This document shows positions 19,201 through 28,254 of a stretch of 31,225 bases of DNA, in pieces. The notes beneath the pieces were generated by a model that was given only the letters and a program-made list of their open reading frames with translations, searched no databases and was not told the DNA's origin. Position 1 is the stretch's first letter. Each line of letters opens with the position of its first letter. The stretch is from contig CAXKVV010000424.1 of assembly GCA_964058805.1 (NCBI GenBank), positions 1-31,225 of the forward strand. Reading direction: 5' to 3'. The position numbers were made by a program, and so were the translations under genes. Source of the stretch: Schoenoplectus triqueter (Eukaryota > Streptophyta > Magnoliopsida > Poales > Cyperaceae).

Positions 19201-21387
19201 CATCTAAATCCCACTTGGAGTCCTCGACAATATCTGACTTCTTAGACTCTTCAGTAACATACTTGTGTAAACCCCGGGCTTTCAAATTCATGAGAGATTG
19301 CTTCGCCCAAATCAAGTAATTCGATGCATCAACTAATTTGATACGAGTTAGAGGTATTGCAGTGGGATAGTAAGGTGTTGCCATGCCAGTTGCATCTCCA
19401 GTTTTTCTAGACTCAACACATGTTCCTTCCATTCTGCCTAGAAGTACCACTTCGGTCCGTAAAATACTCTCTGCCTCGCTAACAAAGGCTGCGGTCCGAA
19501 TAAACTGGTTTCGGTATGAAGATTACACCCTCGCGAAATAATCGACAAGGGAGACCTTCACTCGCGCGGACTCTTCGCTCACTCGCGCGATACACGCGCT
19601 GGGCAGAAAGTAGTTGGCGATACTCGCGCGATACACGCGCTGGCGATTCGACGCGGGCTGGACAGGAGTCGCGATTGCGACTGGGGCGGAGTAGTTGCTC
19701 GATGAAGGCCTCGGGCAGAGTCTGATGACGCTGGCAACAGGCGTGTGACACTGGTGCGCAACGACGATCAATCCGTATGTTATCTCCCCTTTTGACCTAG
19801 AGCGAACTACGCTCTGATACCAAATTGAAAACGATTTTGGAATGAATGTGGTTTTTCTCCACAGTCATATTCATTAGTTAGAAATGTCACAATTACATAG
19901 ATAACCCTAGACTACTTATAATTACATATAAATAATAACCTAACTTCTATTATATCTAACTTTATAACAATAAGCTTAAATGTAATAGCATAAAAGGGGA
20001 AACAGATAAGGTAACCAAGTCGATCATAACACTTGGTAATAAAAGCTCTACAGGACTATATTTTGTTGCTCCAACCCATGAGGTTCACCAGGACCTGGTT
20101 GAATTCGAGTCAGAGTTTCTGGACACACTGGCGGGCCAGAATGACATGGCTGCCTTTCTGGTTAACTATATGTTTCCATTTAATAAAAGGACAATATCCT
20201 ATTAGTAGTGTCGTTGCTATCAGGTATAGTTAAAAAGGCCAGTCCAATTTAGTTGGTGACACCAAAAGCAGTCAGTCCAACTGGACCTGATGAGTCTGGT
20301 TCTGATCTCATGACCTGCTGGCTGTTAGGACATCAAGTCAGACTTAACCTTGATTATATATTTTACAAGATAGTGCAGGATTCCACAAACAAGATACAAG
20401 ACCAGTGTTAGGCCAACACTAATACAATTTACTTTTTAAGTTCCCTTGCTGTTGGCACAAACTGGTAACGATCTCAGACAAGCAGACTGCATATAGATAA
20501 CAGTATTTGTTATTGAGCCATAGAACTAGAGAAAATATATAAAAGGACTTACATTAGTTACAGACTCCTTCACAGCAGCGGTACACATCTGTAGATATAT
20601 ACAAAGAGAATCAAAAATAGGTTTTAATCCTCAAATAAAAGTATTTGGTAGAGGTAGCAACAGAAATACCCTGGAAAAGATATTTAAAGAAATTTTCTCG
20701 CCTTGCTTATTTTTGTTCATGACCTGAAAATCCAAAAAAAAAAAAATTTACCCACGATAAGTCATTAACCATTTGAAATTAATGTGAAGGATAGGTGTAT
20801 AACAGTTAATTTTCTCGCAATTAATGTCTAGTATTTAATTGTGAAAGTTGTAGATAAATTTGTTGGACATAAACGTAAGTTCTGAAAGGGAACTTACGAA
20901 CTAAAATTTGCAATCTTTTGTTGCCGGTACTTGCATATAATAGCATAAAAGAAGATAATCGGCATTGCAATAAGTTAACTTTTGGAAAGAATTATAGTGA
21001 AATGTGGGGAAGGAAACAAAGATAGCCAATCTTAAATTCTTTTTGCAAATAAATGCAAAGCCCTAATTGCTCAGAGAGGAAACCAAGTACTAAAACCTGA
21101 GATAAAACAGCGGCGAATGACATCCCAAGAGGAAGGGCAAGATTGTCATGCGCACTGCCACGGGTGGCCCAAATAACTCGAGGTCTGACCCTCCTCCGTT
21201 CACGGCTCCTGATTACTCGGCGAGAGCTTAGAGAGGCAGGGGACGAAGACGAAAGAGACGCCGCAGAGTTATCATTCTCGCCCCGGTAGTCGTTGCATTC
21301 TGAGGGATTTTCTGTGGCAAGATCAGCATTATTTCGTGGGGTAGATGGCGATGGCGATGGCGTTGAGCAGCGAGCGAGGGGTTTCAT
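13240..21387 (-). CDS. CPR5: CPR5-like transmembrane nucleoporin, five exons, premature stop
   Basis: Exons in coding order: 21387-21097, 20723-20670, 20588-20553, 14737-14069, 13629-13240. All junctions are GT-AG and phase 0, giving 479 aa before a TAG at 13242-13240. Arabidopsis CPR5 is about 560 aa. Family marks in order: a Ser-rich and Arg-rich N-terminus (RSRERRRVRPR, a likely nuclear signal), LALPLGMSFAAV, AVKESVTN then IYGDKYDHF, a coiled-coil-like region (about 231-306), a first membrane span (about 316-335), SWWVPKRVSSFNS, further spans, and GKLCVDSLGGSG. CPR5 is a membrane nucleoporin that restrains effector-triggered immunity, senescence and endoreduplication. Intron 3 (5,815 bp) contains the Copia element in sense; intron 4 (439 bp) contains a hAT MITE. 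The TAG replaces the Trp of the family's PYW-x-RR motif and removes the last membrane span, so this is a damaged allele, a pseudogene or a sequence error. Confidence 0.85.
13775..13952. mobile_element. hAT-type MITE in CPR5 intron 4 (178 bp)
   Basis: Starts CAGGGGTGGAAC and ends with its complement GTTCCACCCCTG. The flanks carry a perfect 8-bp duplication, CATACTAT, at 13767-13774 and 13953-13960. The interior has GGGGGCC-type and poly-C tracts around an AT core, and no frame. The termini closely resemble those of the element at 25079-25236 (GGGCGGAACC), so the two probably belong to related families. Confidence 0.88.
14762..14905 (-). repeat. 3' LTR of the Copia element
   Basis: A 144-bp copy of the terminal repeat. 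It is on the left in the window because the element is on the minus strand, and it adjoins the polypurine tract. Confidence 0.93.
14906..14913 (-). other. Polypurine tract of the Copia element
   Basis: AGGGGGAG on the minus strand directly next to the 3' LTR (which starts TGTTG), the usual plus-strand priming site. Confidence 0.85.
14914..15923 (-). pseudogene. Copia reverse transcriptase (second half) and RNase H
   Basis: An open stretch of 336 codons. It carries the reverse-transcriptase active-site motif YVDDIVLTGDD near its start, the connection segment with LGPLRYFLGIEV, and the Copia RNase H domain with DTDWAGC, KSTSGHC and VEVEYRAMA, ending with ADVFTKGL. One oddity is VEVEY where the family usually has A/S-E-A/S-EY. 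The stop lies at the polypurine tract. It is out of frame with the preceding RT part by one or more indels near 15895-15930. Confidence 0.9.
15973..16431 (-). pseudogene. Copia reverse transcriptase (first half), broken
   Basis: Carries GTWEIV, GCKWVF, KARLVAKGYTQ, DYEETFAPVAK and HQLDVKNAFLHGDL, the fingers and palm of the Copia reverse transcriptase, ending with SLYGLKQSPRA. A TGA follows at the position where the family has the Trp of PRAWF. Two further stops lie upstream in the same frame, a TGA at 16434-16432 at a Trp position and a TAA near 16398 at a Glu position. Confidence 0.9.
16432..17304 (-). pseudogene. Copia integrase C-terminal part and linker to RT
   Basis: Begins with NVPRYLWGEA and carries TPLEIL, KTFGCVCFVH and KCVFVGYSRDKKGYRC, the usual post-core integrase and GKGYR-like region, followed by a long acidic and variable linker to RT. 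It is offset from the integrase core upstream by a frameshift near 17300-17320, and its frame ends in TGA. Confidence 0.88.
17301..17564 (-). pseudogene. Copia integrase catalytic core, broken
   Basis: Carries ILRSDNGTEY with the second catalytic Asp and TPEQNGVAERK with the catalytic Glu of the DDE integrase. A TGA sits just upstream, near 17570, at a Trp position, and a frameshift follows shortly after ERK. Confidence 0.88.
17570..18484 (-). pseudogene. Copia protease and integrase N-terminal part, with an internal duplication
   Basis: Starts with a short Gln/Ser-rich spacer. The aspartic protease active site is WIVDSGASQHMT (about residues 60-72). Then come the GAG-pre-integrase zinc region with LWHRRLRHMS and CDACELAKHTR, and the first integrase Asp in DVIHSDVWGPS. 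That last segment is present twice in tandem because of a 75-bp duplication. A frameshift near 17610 then leads to a spurious Leu/Val-rich end. Confidence 0.9.
17615..17764. repeat. 75-bp tandem duplication in the integrase region
   Basis: The sequence beginning TGAGGCAACACGAGAAGG at 17621 recurs at 17696, a period of 75 bp, and the copies are almost identical. It adds 25 codons in frame and repeats the first catalytic Asp of the integrase. Confidence 0.9.
18469..18879 (-). pseudogene. Copia gag C-terminal part with zinc knuckle
   Basis: Encodes EAFMAVIHEESRQKL, then a CCHC knuckle (CDYCHKKGHIRDTC), then an Arg/Gly-rich RNA-binding-like run. Its first part overlaps the end of the upstream gag frame, from which a single frameshift near 18815 separates it. 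It ends in another frame from the protease part at about 18484. Confidence 0.88.
18785..19450 (-). pseudogene. Copia gag N-terminal part
   Basis: Carries NYLIWAKQSLMNLKARGLHKY, the UBN2/DUF4219-like gag start, then ESAKEIWDAASFMYSQKKN, LRQGGLSATNYYNELSKIWQ and LDELNSEFDQIRQQL, in the order found in plant Copia gag. The true start may be either Met near the beginning. The frame is lost near 18815. Confidence 0.88.
19451..19810 (-). other. Copia leader region, GC-rich
   Basis: Lies between the primer binding site and gag. It is unusually GC-rich for this window and has a direct repeat of CTCGCGCGATACACGCGCTG at about 19582 and 19623. Overlapping open frames on both strands here are by-products of the high GC. 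It may hold the packaging signal; that is inference. Confidence 0.6.
19811..19822 (-). other. Primer binding site (initiator tRNA-Met) of the Copia element
   Basis: TGGTATCAGAGC on the minus strand, three bases inside the 5' LTR, complementary to the 3' end of plant initiator tRNA-Met. Confidence 0.92.
19826..19969 (-). repeat. 5' LTR of the Copia element
   Basis: A 144-bp terminal repeat, on the right in the window. Its promoter would drive transcription leftward, in the same direction as CPR5. Confidence 0.93.
19993..20205 (+). other. Open, protein-like stretch in CPR5 intron 3, opposite strand
   Basis: A frame of 70 codons ends at TAG 20203-20205 and reads KSSTGLYFVAPTHEVHQDLV, then EFESEFLDTLAGQNDMAAFL. 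The composition is balanced and soluble-protein-like, unlike the AT-rich frames around it, and the local GC is raised. No ATG begins it and I recognise no family. It may be a captured exon fragment or chance. Confidence 0.25.
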
Positions 21388-21842
21388 GGTAGAGGCAAAA
21401 AAAAGGAAACTGGGGAAAGAGGAGGGGGGCGGTAAGGAAGACTTGATTTGCTGCGTGTATGAGATATCATATATTGAGATGTTTGTTTTTAATGTGTGAG
21501 TTTTCTTCGCAGAGAAGCAAAGAATCGGATTCGGATTCGGATTCGGATTCGCTGCGATACTTTATTAAAGTATGATACATTACGGTCGATTAATTAAACG
21601 GTTGAGATTAAATTCAGAAAAAAATATATTATTAAATAGAATTTATTATCAATAAAAAATAATATGGCTGTCATAATTTAAACTATCCGTTTCTGCAAAG
21701 AATCTCCTCTCTATTATTTTCGCTTTTTAACTTTTTAAACATCCTATTCTACTACTACAAACTTTAGTTTAGTGTGGTCGTCCATGAAAATTGTACTACC
21801 AAAGAAAAAGAAAAAGAAGAAAAAACAAAAAGAAATCAAGGG
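21388..21842. other. Upstream region of the CPR5-like gene
   Basis: Holds the presumed promoter and 5' UTR of the minus-strand CPR5-like gene. A hexamer tandem repeat lies inside it. The frame 21293-21499 on the plus strand is antisense to exon 1 and the leader, and is not a gene. Confidence 0.5.
21525..21550. repeat. (TCGGAT)4 hexamer repeat
   Basis: Just over four perfect copies of TCGGAT, in the upstream region of the CPR5-like gene about 140 bp from its start codon. Confidence 0.9.
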
Positions 21843-23062
21843 TAGATGAAAATGAGATTAGGTTGCTCGTGGTTCAATTCAGAATTAGTTTTGTGGGTAG
21901 ATTTAGGGATGAATCAGTAGGGGTCTTATCCTTCTTATGAAATCAATATTTATATGAAAAATTAAAAAGTATAGTGTATTTTGATAGATTTTGTCCACTC
22001 TACTCTCAATATTTATATCTAACATCCAATATAACATATGATGCCCTCAAGTTGAAATTTTGATTTCGTCCTTGAATTCAGCTCAGGCTCGAGCTAATCT
22101 GATTTGATAGTTAAATGAGTTGAGTTTGAGTTAGAATTGGCTTGGATCATGACTCGACTAGACTCAAATAATAATATATTATATTTTTTTTACGTTGAAC
22201 CCTAACCCGATAATCCCTCTTTCATTTTCTCTCATTATCTTAGTGGTTTAGTGACGTCCTGTACTCACTCATGACTGAACTCATATATCTGATTCGATAG
22301 TTTTTTGTCAATCCACCTGTTCAAATTAGTAGAGCAAAAATGTCATTAAAAATATAATTTGTTGATATATCAATATTGTACGAACTCTTATACCAGTCTT
22401 ATAGATGCACCAACCTTGTAGTTTGTGGATATATCAAATCTAAATATTAAATTAAGTCAACATTTCATCTCAAAAATATTTCACGAGCTTGACTCGTCTC
22501 AACTCTTATTTTCATGAGTTAAACTTGAGTAAAACCTGCATTGCTCGAATACAGCTTGTTTGAAGTCCTCAATGAGACTGAGAACTCAGCTCATTACCTT
22601 AACAACTAGAGTCGGCTCATTAATTATTTTAGTTCTGATTCAAAAGTGTTGGCTCATGACCAATTCATTAAGGTAATGAGTGAGCCGAGTTAGTTCTTTA
22701 ATAATTTTTAATAGTTAACAATATCTTAAAAATATTTCATTCTAAAATTTATGAAAAATATAATAAATAATAAATATAATATATTTTTACACATATTTCA
22801 TATAATAATTTTATACATATCATACAATAAATTATTAAACATTTATAATAAAGTAATATAAATAATAAAAAATAATTATTGAACGAGCTAAATGAGTTTA
22901 TTGAGTCGAGTCAGGTCGAGTTTGAACACAGCTCATTTACTTTACGAGCTTAACAAACTAATTCATTAATGACCCATTTTATTAATGAGCAAGTAAAATT
23001 TAAATCAATCCAAAAATAAATCACGAATAATGCACGAATCATGAGTTTTTTCGACACCCCTA
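21843..23062. mobile_element. Candidate 1.2-kb non-autonomous hAT-like element
   Basis: ATCAAGGG is found intact at 21835-21842 and 23063-23070. The right end reads CGACACCCCTA, a common plant hAT terminus; the left end reads TAGATGAAAATG, which matches it only at TAG and a later TG. The interior (from about 22075) is full of GAGCTCG/CTCGAGT/GAGTTGAG words in both orientations, a subterminal-repeat style seen in such elements. No transposase. The left border is the weaker part of the call. Confidence 0.5.
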
Positions 23063-23070
23063 ATCAAGGG

Positions 23071-25070
23071 AAAGAGGAACAAGGGAGAGAGAATCTACAA
23101 TTACATTTTTCATGTACTTTGGGGTTTGGGCTAAGCCTGTGTAGTCCCCAAGCATATTGTAAAGCTTGATGAAATTAAGGAGGTAATGTGATGAATCGAA
23201 TCCGATGTAAAGTTCAAGAAAACATTTGAGAATTTATCCTTTTTGTTTTCTTGATAACTCTCGTTGTCGAAATTATTCTAAAAAAAGATCAAGATTGTTC
23301 ACTATTTTTTTTTAAATAGAGTTCCGATGGATTCTGACATATATATTTTTTATAGTTTTTTCCTGAGAATTTAAAAATGTATCACTCTATAAAGCGATTG
23401 ACTCATCATCATGCTAGATCTGTAGTTTAAAAAAAATGCCTAACAAATTATTGATTACAATCCATCCAACTGAAATAAATGTAGACGTAGATTTAACCTA
23501 TATTTATCAAGTCCATCTGATCTTATGCTATTTACAGTGATCTCGATTCGCATAACATTAGCATTTTAGATGCGGAGTTTCTTCAGTTTATTTAAAATTG
23601 TACTTGGCAAAATAAAGGACATTCATTTGTATATTAAATAGAATTAATTATATTACTTGTGTAAACCGGAATTTTAATATAAAAGGAACTGAATTTACAT
23701 CATTAAAATATTAAAATTAATAAATTAAAAGATCAATACACTTATCGAAATAAAAATATATTATAAAATTTTAACTCTAATATGTAATTCATGAAATTGA
23801 AGGGGGCCGAGCCCAGCCCCCTTGTCTTTGGCATTTGCAACAAGTGTAAGAAACATAATGAATGAATAAATTAGAACATTTGCTCCGAATTGATATCATA
23901 TTATCTAATAAACCCTAGTCATTTGAAGTCATTAAATTGGAAAACAATTCATTCTAAAAGGCGACTTGGTTAAGAAATTTGAAGATGCTTGGGAGTTGGA
24001 AGAGCAGCTAGAGTTGGGAACTTGGGATAGAGCTGTGAAAGGTCACAGTCTAGGACTCTTGGATTGAAAAATACATGATTGGTCCCTTGTAAATTTATAC
24101 TATACAATACCAGAGTTTCACATCAAGGAAAAAAAAATAAACAATGGATGATCATCAAACGAAGCTCTAGTATTCAATCAACCCAAAGCAAGAGCGTACT
24201 TGTGACGCTGTTACACATTTATGCTGCACATATTTCAATCTTTGTGAACTCACAAGATTCGTTGGTTTGCACGTTCACCAGAATTTGCACATACTAATGA
24301 TTTTTGGCCAAATAGTCTGTTATTAGGGGACTCAATTCATGAATGAAAATAAATTACCCATAAAGCTGTGAAAGCAATGGAAATATTGTGGCACAATCAA
24401 CAAGCAGGGAAAAAAAGATACATAGGCCTCAGTTTGCCTATTTCAAAGGGTTCCAAAAAAAAAATTGGTCGAGTCAATGGAAATAACAATAATAAACATC
24501 AGTAATGGCGCAGGATTTTCCATTCCGCAATTCTGCAATCTTAATCTTGTTATCATTTTTTGTTTCATTTTTCACTTCAGTTCTCCATAACGTATAAATC
24601 ATAATATAAAACAACATTTCAAATGTTAACTTGGAAAACTACAAGGAACTTGAACAAAAAAACCACTACACTCATTCAAAAGTTAGGTCGGAGAGAGCAG
24701 AGATTTAGCAGGAGATGCTGATCTGCAAAGCACTCCAATACTTTACCAGTTCATCTTCTTGCTATTTTTTCTCCACCTAATTTCATAAAAAATCTCATTT
24801 TGAATGTAGCAGCAAGAAACAAATTAAAGACTGTCAATCTCAAACAGGTAAGCAATAGATAGAATTGGCCAGCAGTGTTTCCAGAAAGTAGATTTGCCCA
24901 TGCTTTATACTTAAAAATAAAGCTCAATACTCACATAAAGAATTCACATACTTAGAACCAGACTTGACTGAACTCGCATTTAAGTCCGATCAACTCAAAT
25001 AATCCAAACAGACCATGTTGGAAATGATGTATGATCTCACAGAAGTTCTGAGAGAACTTACCAAGATATA
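23071..25070. other. AT-rich intergenic DNA, no gene supported
   Basis: No gene recognised. A small GC-rich palindrome-like motif, GGGGGCCGAGCCCAGCCCCC, lies at about 23802-23821 and may be a transposon remnant. An open stretch at about 23963-24067 (+), containing KKFEDAWELEEQLELGTWDR, looks protein-like but has no partner exon that I can find. Confidence 0.45.
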
Positions 25071-25078
25071 GACTAAGG

Positions 25079-25236
25079 CATGGGCGGAACCAGAAACGAT
25101 CGATAGGGGGTGCCCGGTTCAAAAAATAGAATATTCGGGTCAAAAGAAAATTTATTTTTACCGTACGACCTTTATTTTTCAGTGAACTGAGAGGGTACCC
25201 GGGCGCCGGCTGACGCCTATCTTGGTTCCGCCCCTA
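25079..25236. mobile_element. hAT-type MITE at the 3' end of the PPR gene (158 bp)
   Basis: Starts CATGGGCGGAACCAG and ends TTGGTTCCGCCCCTA, imperfect inverted repeats. A perfect 8-bp duplication, GACTAAGG, flanks it at 25071-25078 and 25237-25244. The right copy of the duplication contains the complement of the PPR stop codon (25239-25241), so the insertion lies two bases past the stop and left the protein unchanged. Confidence 0.88.
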
Positions 25237-25238
25237 GA

Positions 25239-26606
25239 CTAAGGTTTCCTTTTCTGGACCCATTTAATTGAACTCTCAAGTCCAGTGTAAGCTGACACCT
25301 CAGGTAAACTCTTGCTCGCAATCACAAAATCAAACACCTGGTAGGCATCTGCAATCCGACCTGCTCTACATAAAACTCTAACAAGAGATGCATACGTGGG
25401 ACCATTCATTTTCATCCCCTTGGTAACCATGACCTGGAACAACTCAAGTGCCTCATTCAAGTACTGTGCCTTGCACAAACCCATTACTAGTGTGTTATAT
25501 GTGCAATCATTAGGTGCACATCCTTTCTCTTCCATCTCGGCAAGAAGTGCATGCGCTTCCATAGCTTCACCTCTTCTACACATGCCATTCATCAAAGACG
25601 TGTATGTGATCACATCTGGAAAGTGACCTGATTCAGACATGAGCCTCAGAATTCTCTTTGCTTGAGGCATCATGCCGGCTTTTGACAGCCCGAACAAAAG
25701 TGTGTTGTATGTAACAAGGTCGGGCTCAACATCTTCATCTTTCATCTTATTATACACATCCATGACCCCACCACAATCATCAAGCATACAATGCCCCTTC
25801 ATGATTGTGTTGTAGACATAAGCATCCAGTTTAAAACCATTGTCAGATAACAATTTAACAAGCCTCATGGCCTCACGAAGGTTACCATCGTGACACCATG
25901 CGTCAATCAAAATGGTGTAAGTTACAACATTAGGTTGGATAGACAGCTTGCTTTTAACCTGTTCGATGAAATAATTCACCGAGCTCACTGGCCGTTCTCT
26001 GGCAAGGTGACGGATCAAGAAATTGTAAGTGTATTCATCCGGTTTAACAGGTGATTTCAGAATAAGAGAACAAGCATCATCCAGTCGTGGGGATTTGGGA
26101 TTAGAGCAGAGAGCACGGATGGATAAGTCCAGTGAGGCGGCATCAGGTGGATGATTGAATTCTGACATGAGGTCGAACACTCGAAGGACTGGAGAGATGT
26201 CACGGGAGGAAGAGATGCAGTGATATAAGAGAGTGTGAAAGGCGGATTTGTCGGGGCTGAAGGAAGTGGAACTGGAGAGGTGGTTAAAAAAGGAGATGAC
26301 ATCTGCTGACGTGGCGCCAGCGAGGCAAAAGGATTGGAGGAGAGAACTAGGAGGCGGGGGAGAGGGACGGGAGAGGAGAGAGGTGGAGGTGGAGATGGCG
26401 GAGGAGAGGGAAGGCGAGGAAAACACGTTCGGTGAGGTTTTGGGTGCTTGCGGATACGGATTCGGGTTTGAAGCCTTGGGTTTAAGCTTCGATTTGGATT
26501 TCGTGGTCAAAACGTGGGGCATAGGGGAGGGGGGAGGGGAAGAGGCTGATTTGAGGAGAGATAGAGGTAACTTGGCAGCTCGCATGGAGGGAGGCAGCTT
26601 CCCCAT
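25239..26606 (-). CDS. P-class pentatricopeptide repeat protein (455 aa)
   Basis: An intact single-exon gene. The N-terminus (MGKLPPSMRAAKLPLSLLKS) is basic and Ser/Pro-rich without early acids, suggesting mitochondrial or plastid import. Seven or more 35-residue repeats follow, with starts spaced exactly 35 residues apart (counting from this Met: about 227 VVTYTILIDAW, 262, 297 LVTYNTLLFGL, 332 VITYTSLMNGM, 367 CTYNTLVMGL, 402), plus less clear ones before. There is no E, DYW or SMR domain, so it is P class: RNA-binding proteins that stabilise, process or help translate organelle transcripts. The start at 26606 has a good context (AAAATGG); the same frame runs on to a GTG at 26666 but that is not a plausible start. 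The stop codon sits in the duplicated target of a MITE. The RNA target cannot be read from sequence. Confidence 0.9.
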   Translation of the reverse strand: MGKLPPSMRAAKLPLSLLKSASSPPPSPMPHVLTTKSKSKLKPKASNPNPYPQAPKTSPNVFSSPSLSSAISTSTSLLSRPSPPPPSSLLQSFCLAGATSADVISFFNHLSSSTSFSPDKSAFHTLLYHCISSSRDISPVLRVFDLMSEFNHPPDAASLDLSIRALCSNPKSPRLDDACSLILKSPVKPDEYTYNFLIRHLARERPVSSVNYFIEQVKSKLSIQPNVVTYTILIDAWCHDGNLREAMRLVKLLSDNGFKLDAYVYNTIMKGHCMLDDCGGVMDVYNKMKDEDVEPDLVTYNTLLFGLSKAGMMPQAKRILRLMSESGHFPDVITYTSLMNGMCRRGEAMEAHALLAEMEEKGCAPNDCTYNTLVMGLCKAQYLNEALELFQVMVTKGMKMNGPTYASLVRVLCRAGRIADAYQVFDFVIASKSLPEVSAYTGLESSIKWVQKRKP

Positions 26607-26907
26607 TTTTATGCTCTCTACTCTCAATTGATTGAAGGTGCCCTGACTCGTCGTCAACTCCGGCACGGTTTAAACGAAGCAGTGGCGCGAGGCGGCGGAG
26701 ACGGAGGCGCAGCTAGTAGAGAGGATATGAGACTGATAACGAAGAAAGGTTAAGGGTTTTGGGGAATTTACATATTTGGTCCTTTTTTTTCCACATTATA
26801 TTTGTGGTCCATCAATCCCGTTAACTTTAGTCCCCTATTTAAAAATGTTATGAACTGCTCCTTTTTCAAATATGTCGTGACATTTGTTCATCCTTCTTGT
26901 TCATATT
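26607..26907. other. Upstream region of the PPR gene
   Basis: Presumed promoter and 5' UTR of the minus-strand PPR gene. No clear TATA box was identified and no other gene is seen. Confidence 0.45.
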
Positions 26908-27316
26908 TACAGGTGTCAACATCCGATCCGACGGGTTAACTCGATCTGATCCGAATCTGATGATCTGAAAATAAATGGGTCGGGTATGAATTTAATTTTT
27001 TTATCCGGATCGGGTTCAGATTAATCCGACCCGATTAATTATATTTTTAAAGTAATTTAGTACTAATTAAAACTTAAATATACATTAATTATATACTAAT
27101 AAAGATTAATTATAAATTAATCAATATTTTATTGCTTAAAATTATATAAAAATAATTAATAAATATTTAATTATTTTACATAGGTCAGATCGGGTCAACC
27201 CGTGACCTATCGGGTCAGGTATGGCTCAAAAATTTTTGACTCGAATTTAATCGGATCCGATCCAAAAAATAATAAAATAATATGATCCGACCCGACCCGA
27301 CCCATTAACACCCCTA
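26908..27316. mobile_element. hAT-like non-autonomous element with GGATCGG/GGGTCGGG motifs (409 bp)
   Basis: The left end is TACAGGTGTCAAC and the right end, read from the other strand, TAGGGGTGTTAAT; 9 of 13 positions match. The flanking 8-mers TTCATATT (26900-26907) and TTCATACT (27317-27324) match at 7 of 8. Beneath both ends are GATCCGA/GGGTCGGGT motifs, like those of the element at 5011-5287, around an AT-rich core. No frame of note. Confidence 0.75.
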
Positions 27317-27324
27317 TTCATACT

Positions 27325-28254
27325 TCATCTAACTTATCGTGACATTAGTTGATTATTATCAGCTAATAAAAAGTACCCTACAGGACTGTTTACTCGACTA
27401 AAGGTCCGTTCACTTAAAATTGACTAATTTGGTTATACAAAACAAAATTTCCATTGATCAGACGTACTACTGAAGATCGGACCGCTATTTGATCTTAATA
27501 AACTTTATTTTAGTGTAACTTGTTCATCAAATGAGCGAGCACAAATGATTGTGCATAACACGTCTTTTTCATCAACTATGAAAATTACAAGTGCGTCTCG
27601 TTAAAGTGTCCCAAAATACGGGTTCTTATTTGCAAGCACAAGAAAATTTTACAAAATTTCATATATGCCAAATATTTTTTAATGATTTTATTGAAAAAGC
27701 GGTGAAATGATTTATATGGACTACCTATTCTGTTGTTTGTTTAGGAGTTTTAAAGCGAGGACAACATGTAAACAATAAATAAATATTCTTAATTATTAAT
27801 CCGATTGGAGAAGAAAAGAAAAAAAAACTAGCAATCATATTATTGATTACTCTATACATTTTATTCCACTAAAGAAAACACTGTTGCGCTAAAACAAGCA
27901 GTACCAACAAAATCTCTACCCTACATAAATGCATAAGGCATATATAGTACGTCATTGGTTACGACTGCTGGTTAGAATACAAAACAAGAATTTGCAAGGT
28001 CGTAGTTCAACCTTTCAAGATTTGGCAGCACTGCTGATTGGTCATCTGAGGGGGGCCCACAAGCCAACGCAGATCTTTGAATTTATAATATTTTTTACGT
28101 ACAACTAATATTTATGTTCAAAAGAATTAAAAAGTCTTGTAGAGTAGTATTGACAAGTAATATATCTAGTATTAAATTTACTATAATAAATATGTAAAAT
28201 AAAATCAAAGAGAAAAAAAAAGAGCATGCGATATAATAGAGTTTGGTTAGCTTG
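27325..28254. other. AT-rich intergenic DNA, no gene seen
   Basis: No coding or transposon structure recognised. Confidence 0.45.

Larger units (their letters stand above)
14762..19969 (-). mobile_element. Ty1/Copia LTR retrotransposon, decayed, inside CPR5 intron 3
   Basis: Two 144-bp LTRs (14762-14905 and 19826-19969), each starting TG and ending CA on the plus strand, differ at 6 positions (95.8% identity). A primer binding site complementary to initiator tRNA-Met and a polypurine tract lie just inside. The coding order gag, protease, integrase, reverse transcriptase, RNase H identifies Ty1/Copia. Coding is on the minus strand, the same as CPR5. The frame is broken by several frameshifts and nonsense codons, so the element cannot move by itself. 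ATAAG occurs at 14754-14758 and 19970-19974 and may be the target duplication, but three extra bases (AGT) then lie between the left copy and the LTR. With an assumed rate of 1.3e-8 per site per year, the divergence would mean about 1.6 million years. Confidence 0.95.

Noticed and set aside
19479..19771. Overlapping Arg/Ser/Pro-rich frames on both strands
   Set aside because: GC-rich Copia leader with internal direct repeats; nothing resembles a known protein.
26607..26666. Upstream extension of the PPR frame to 26666
   Set aside because: It would begin at GTG; the ATG at 26606 has a good context and starts a plausible organelle-targeting N-terminus.
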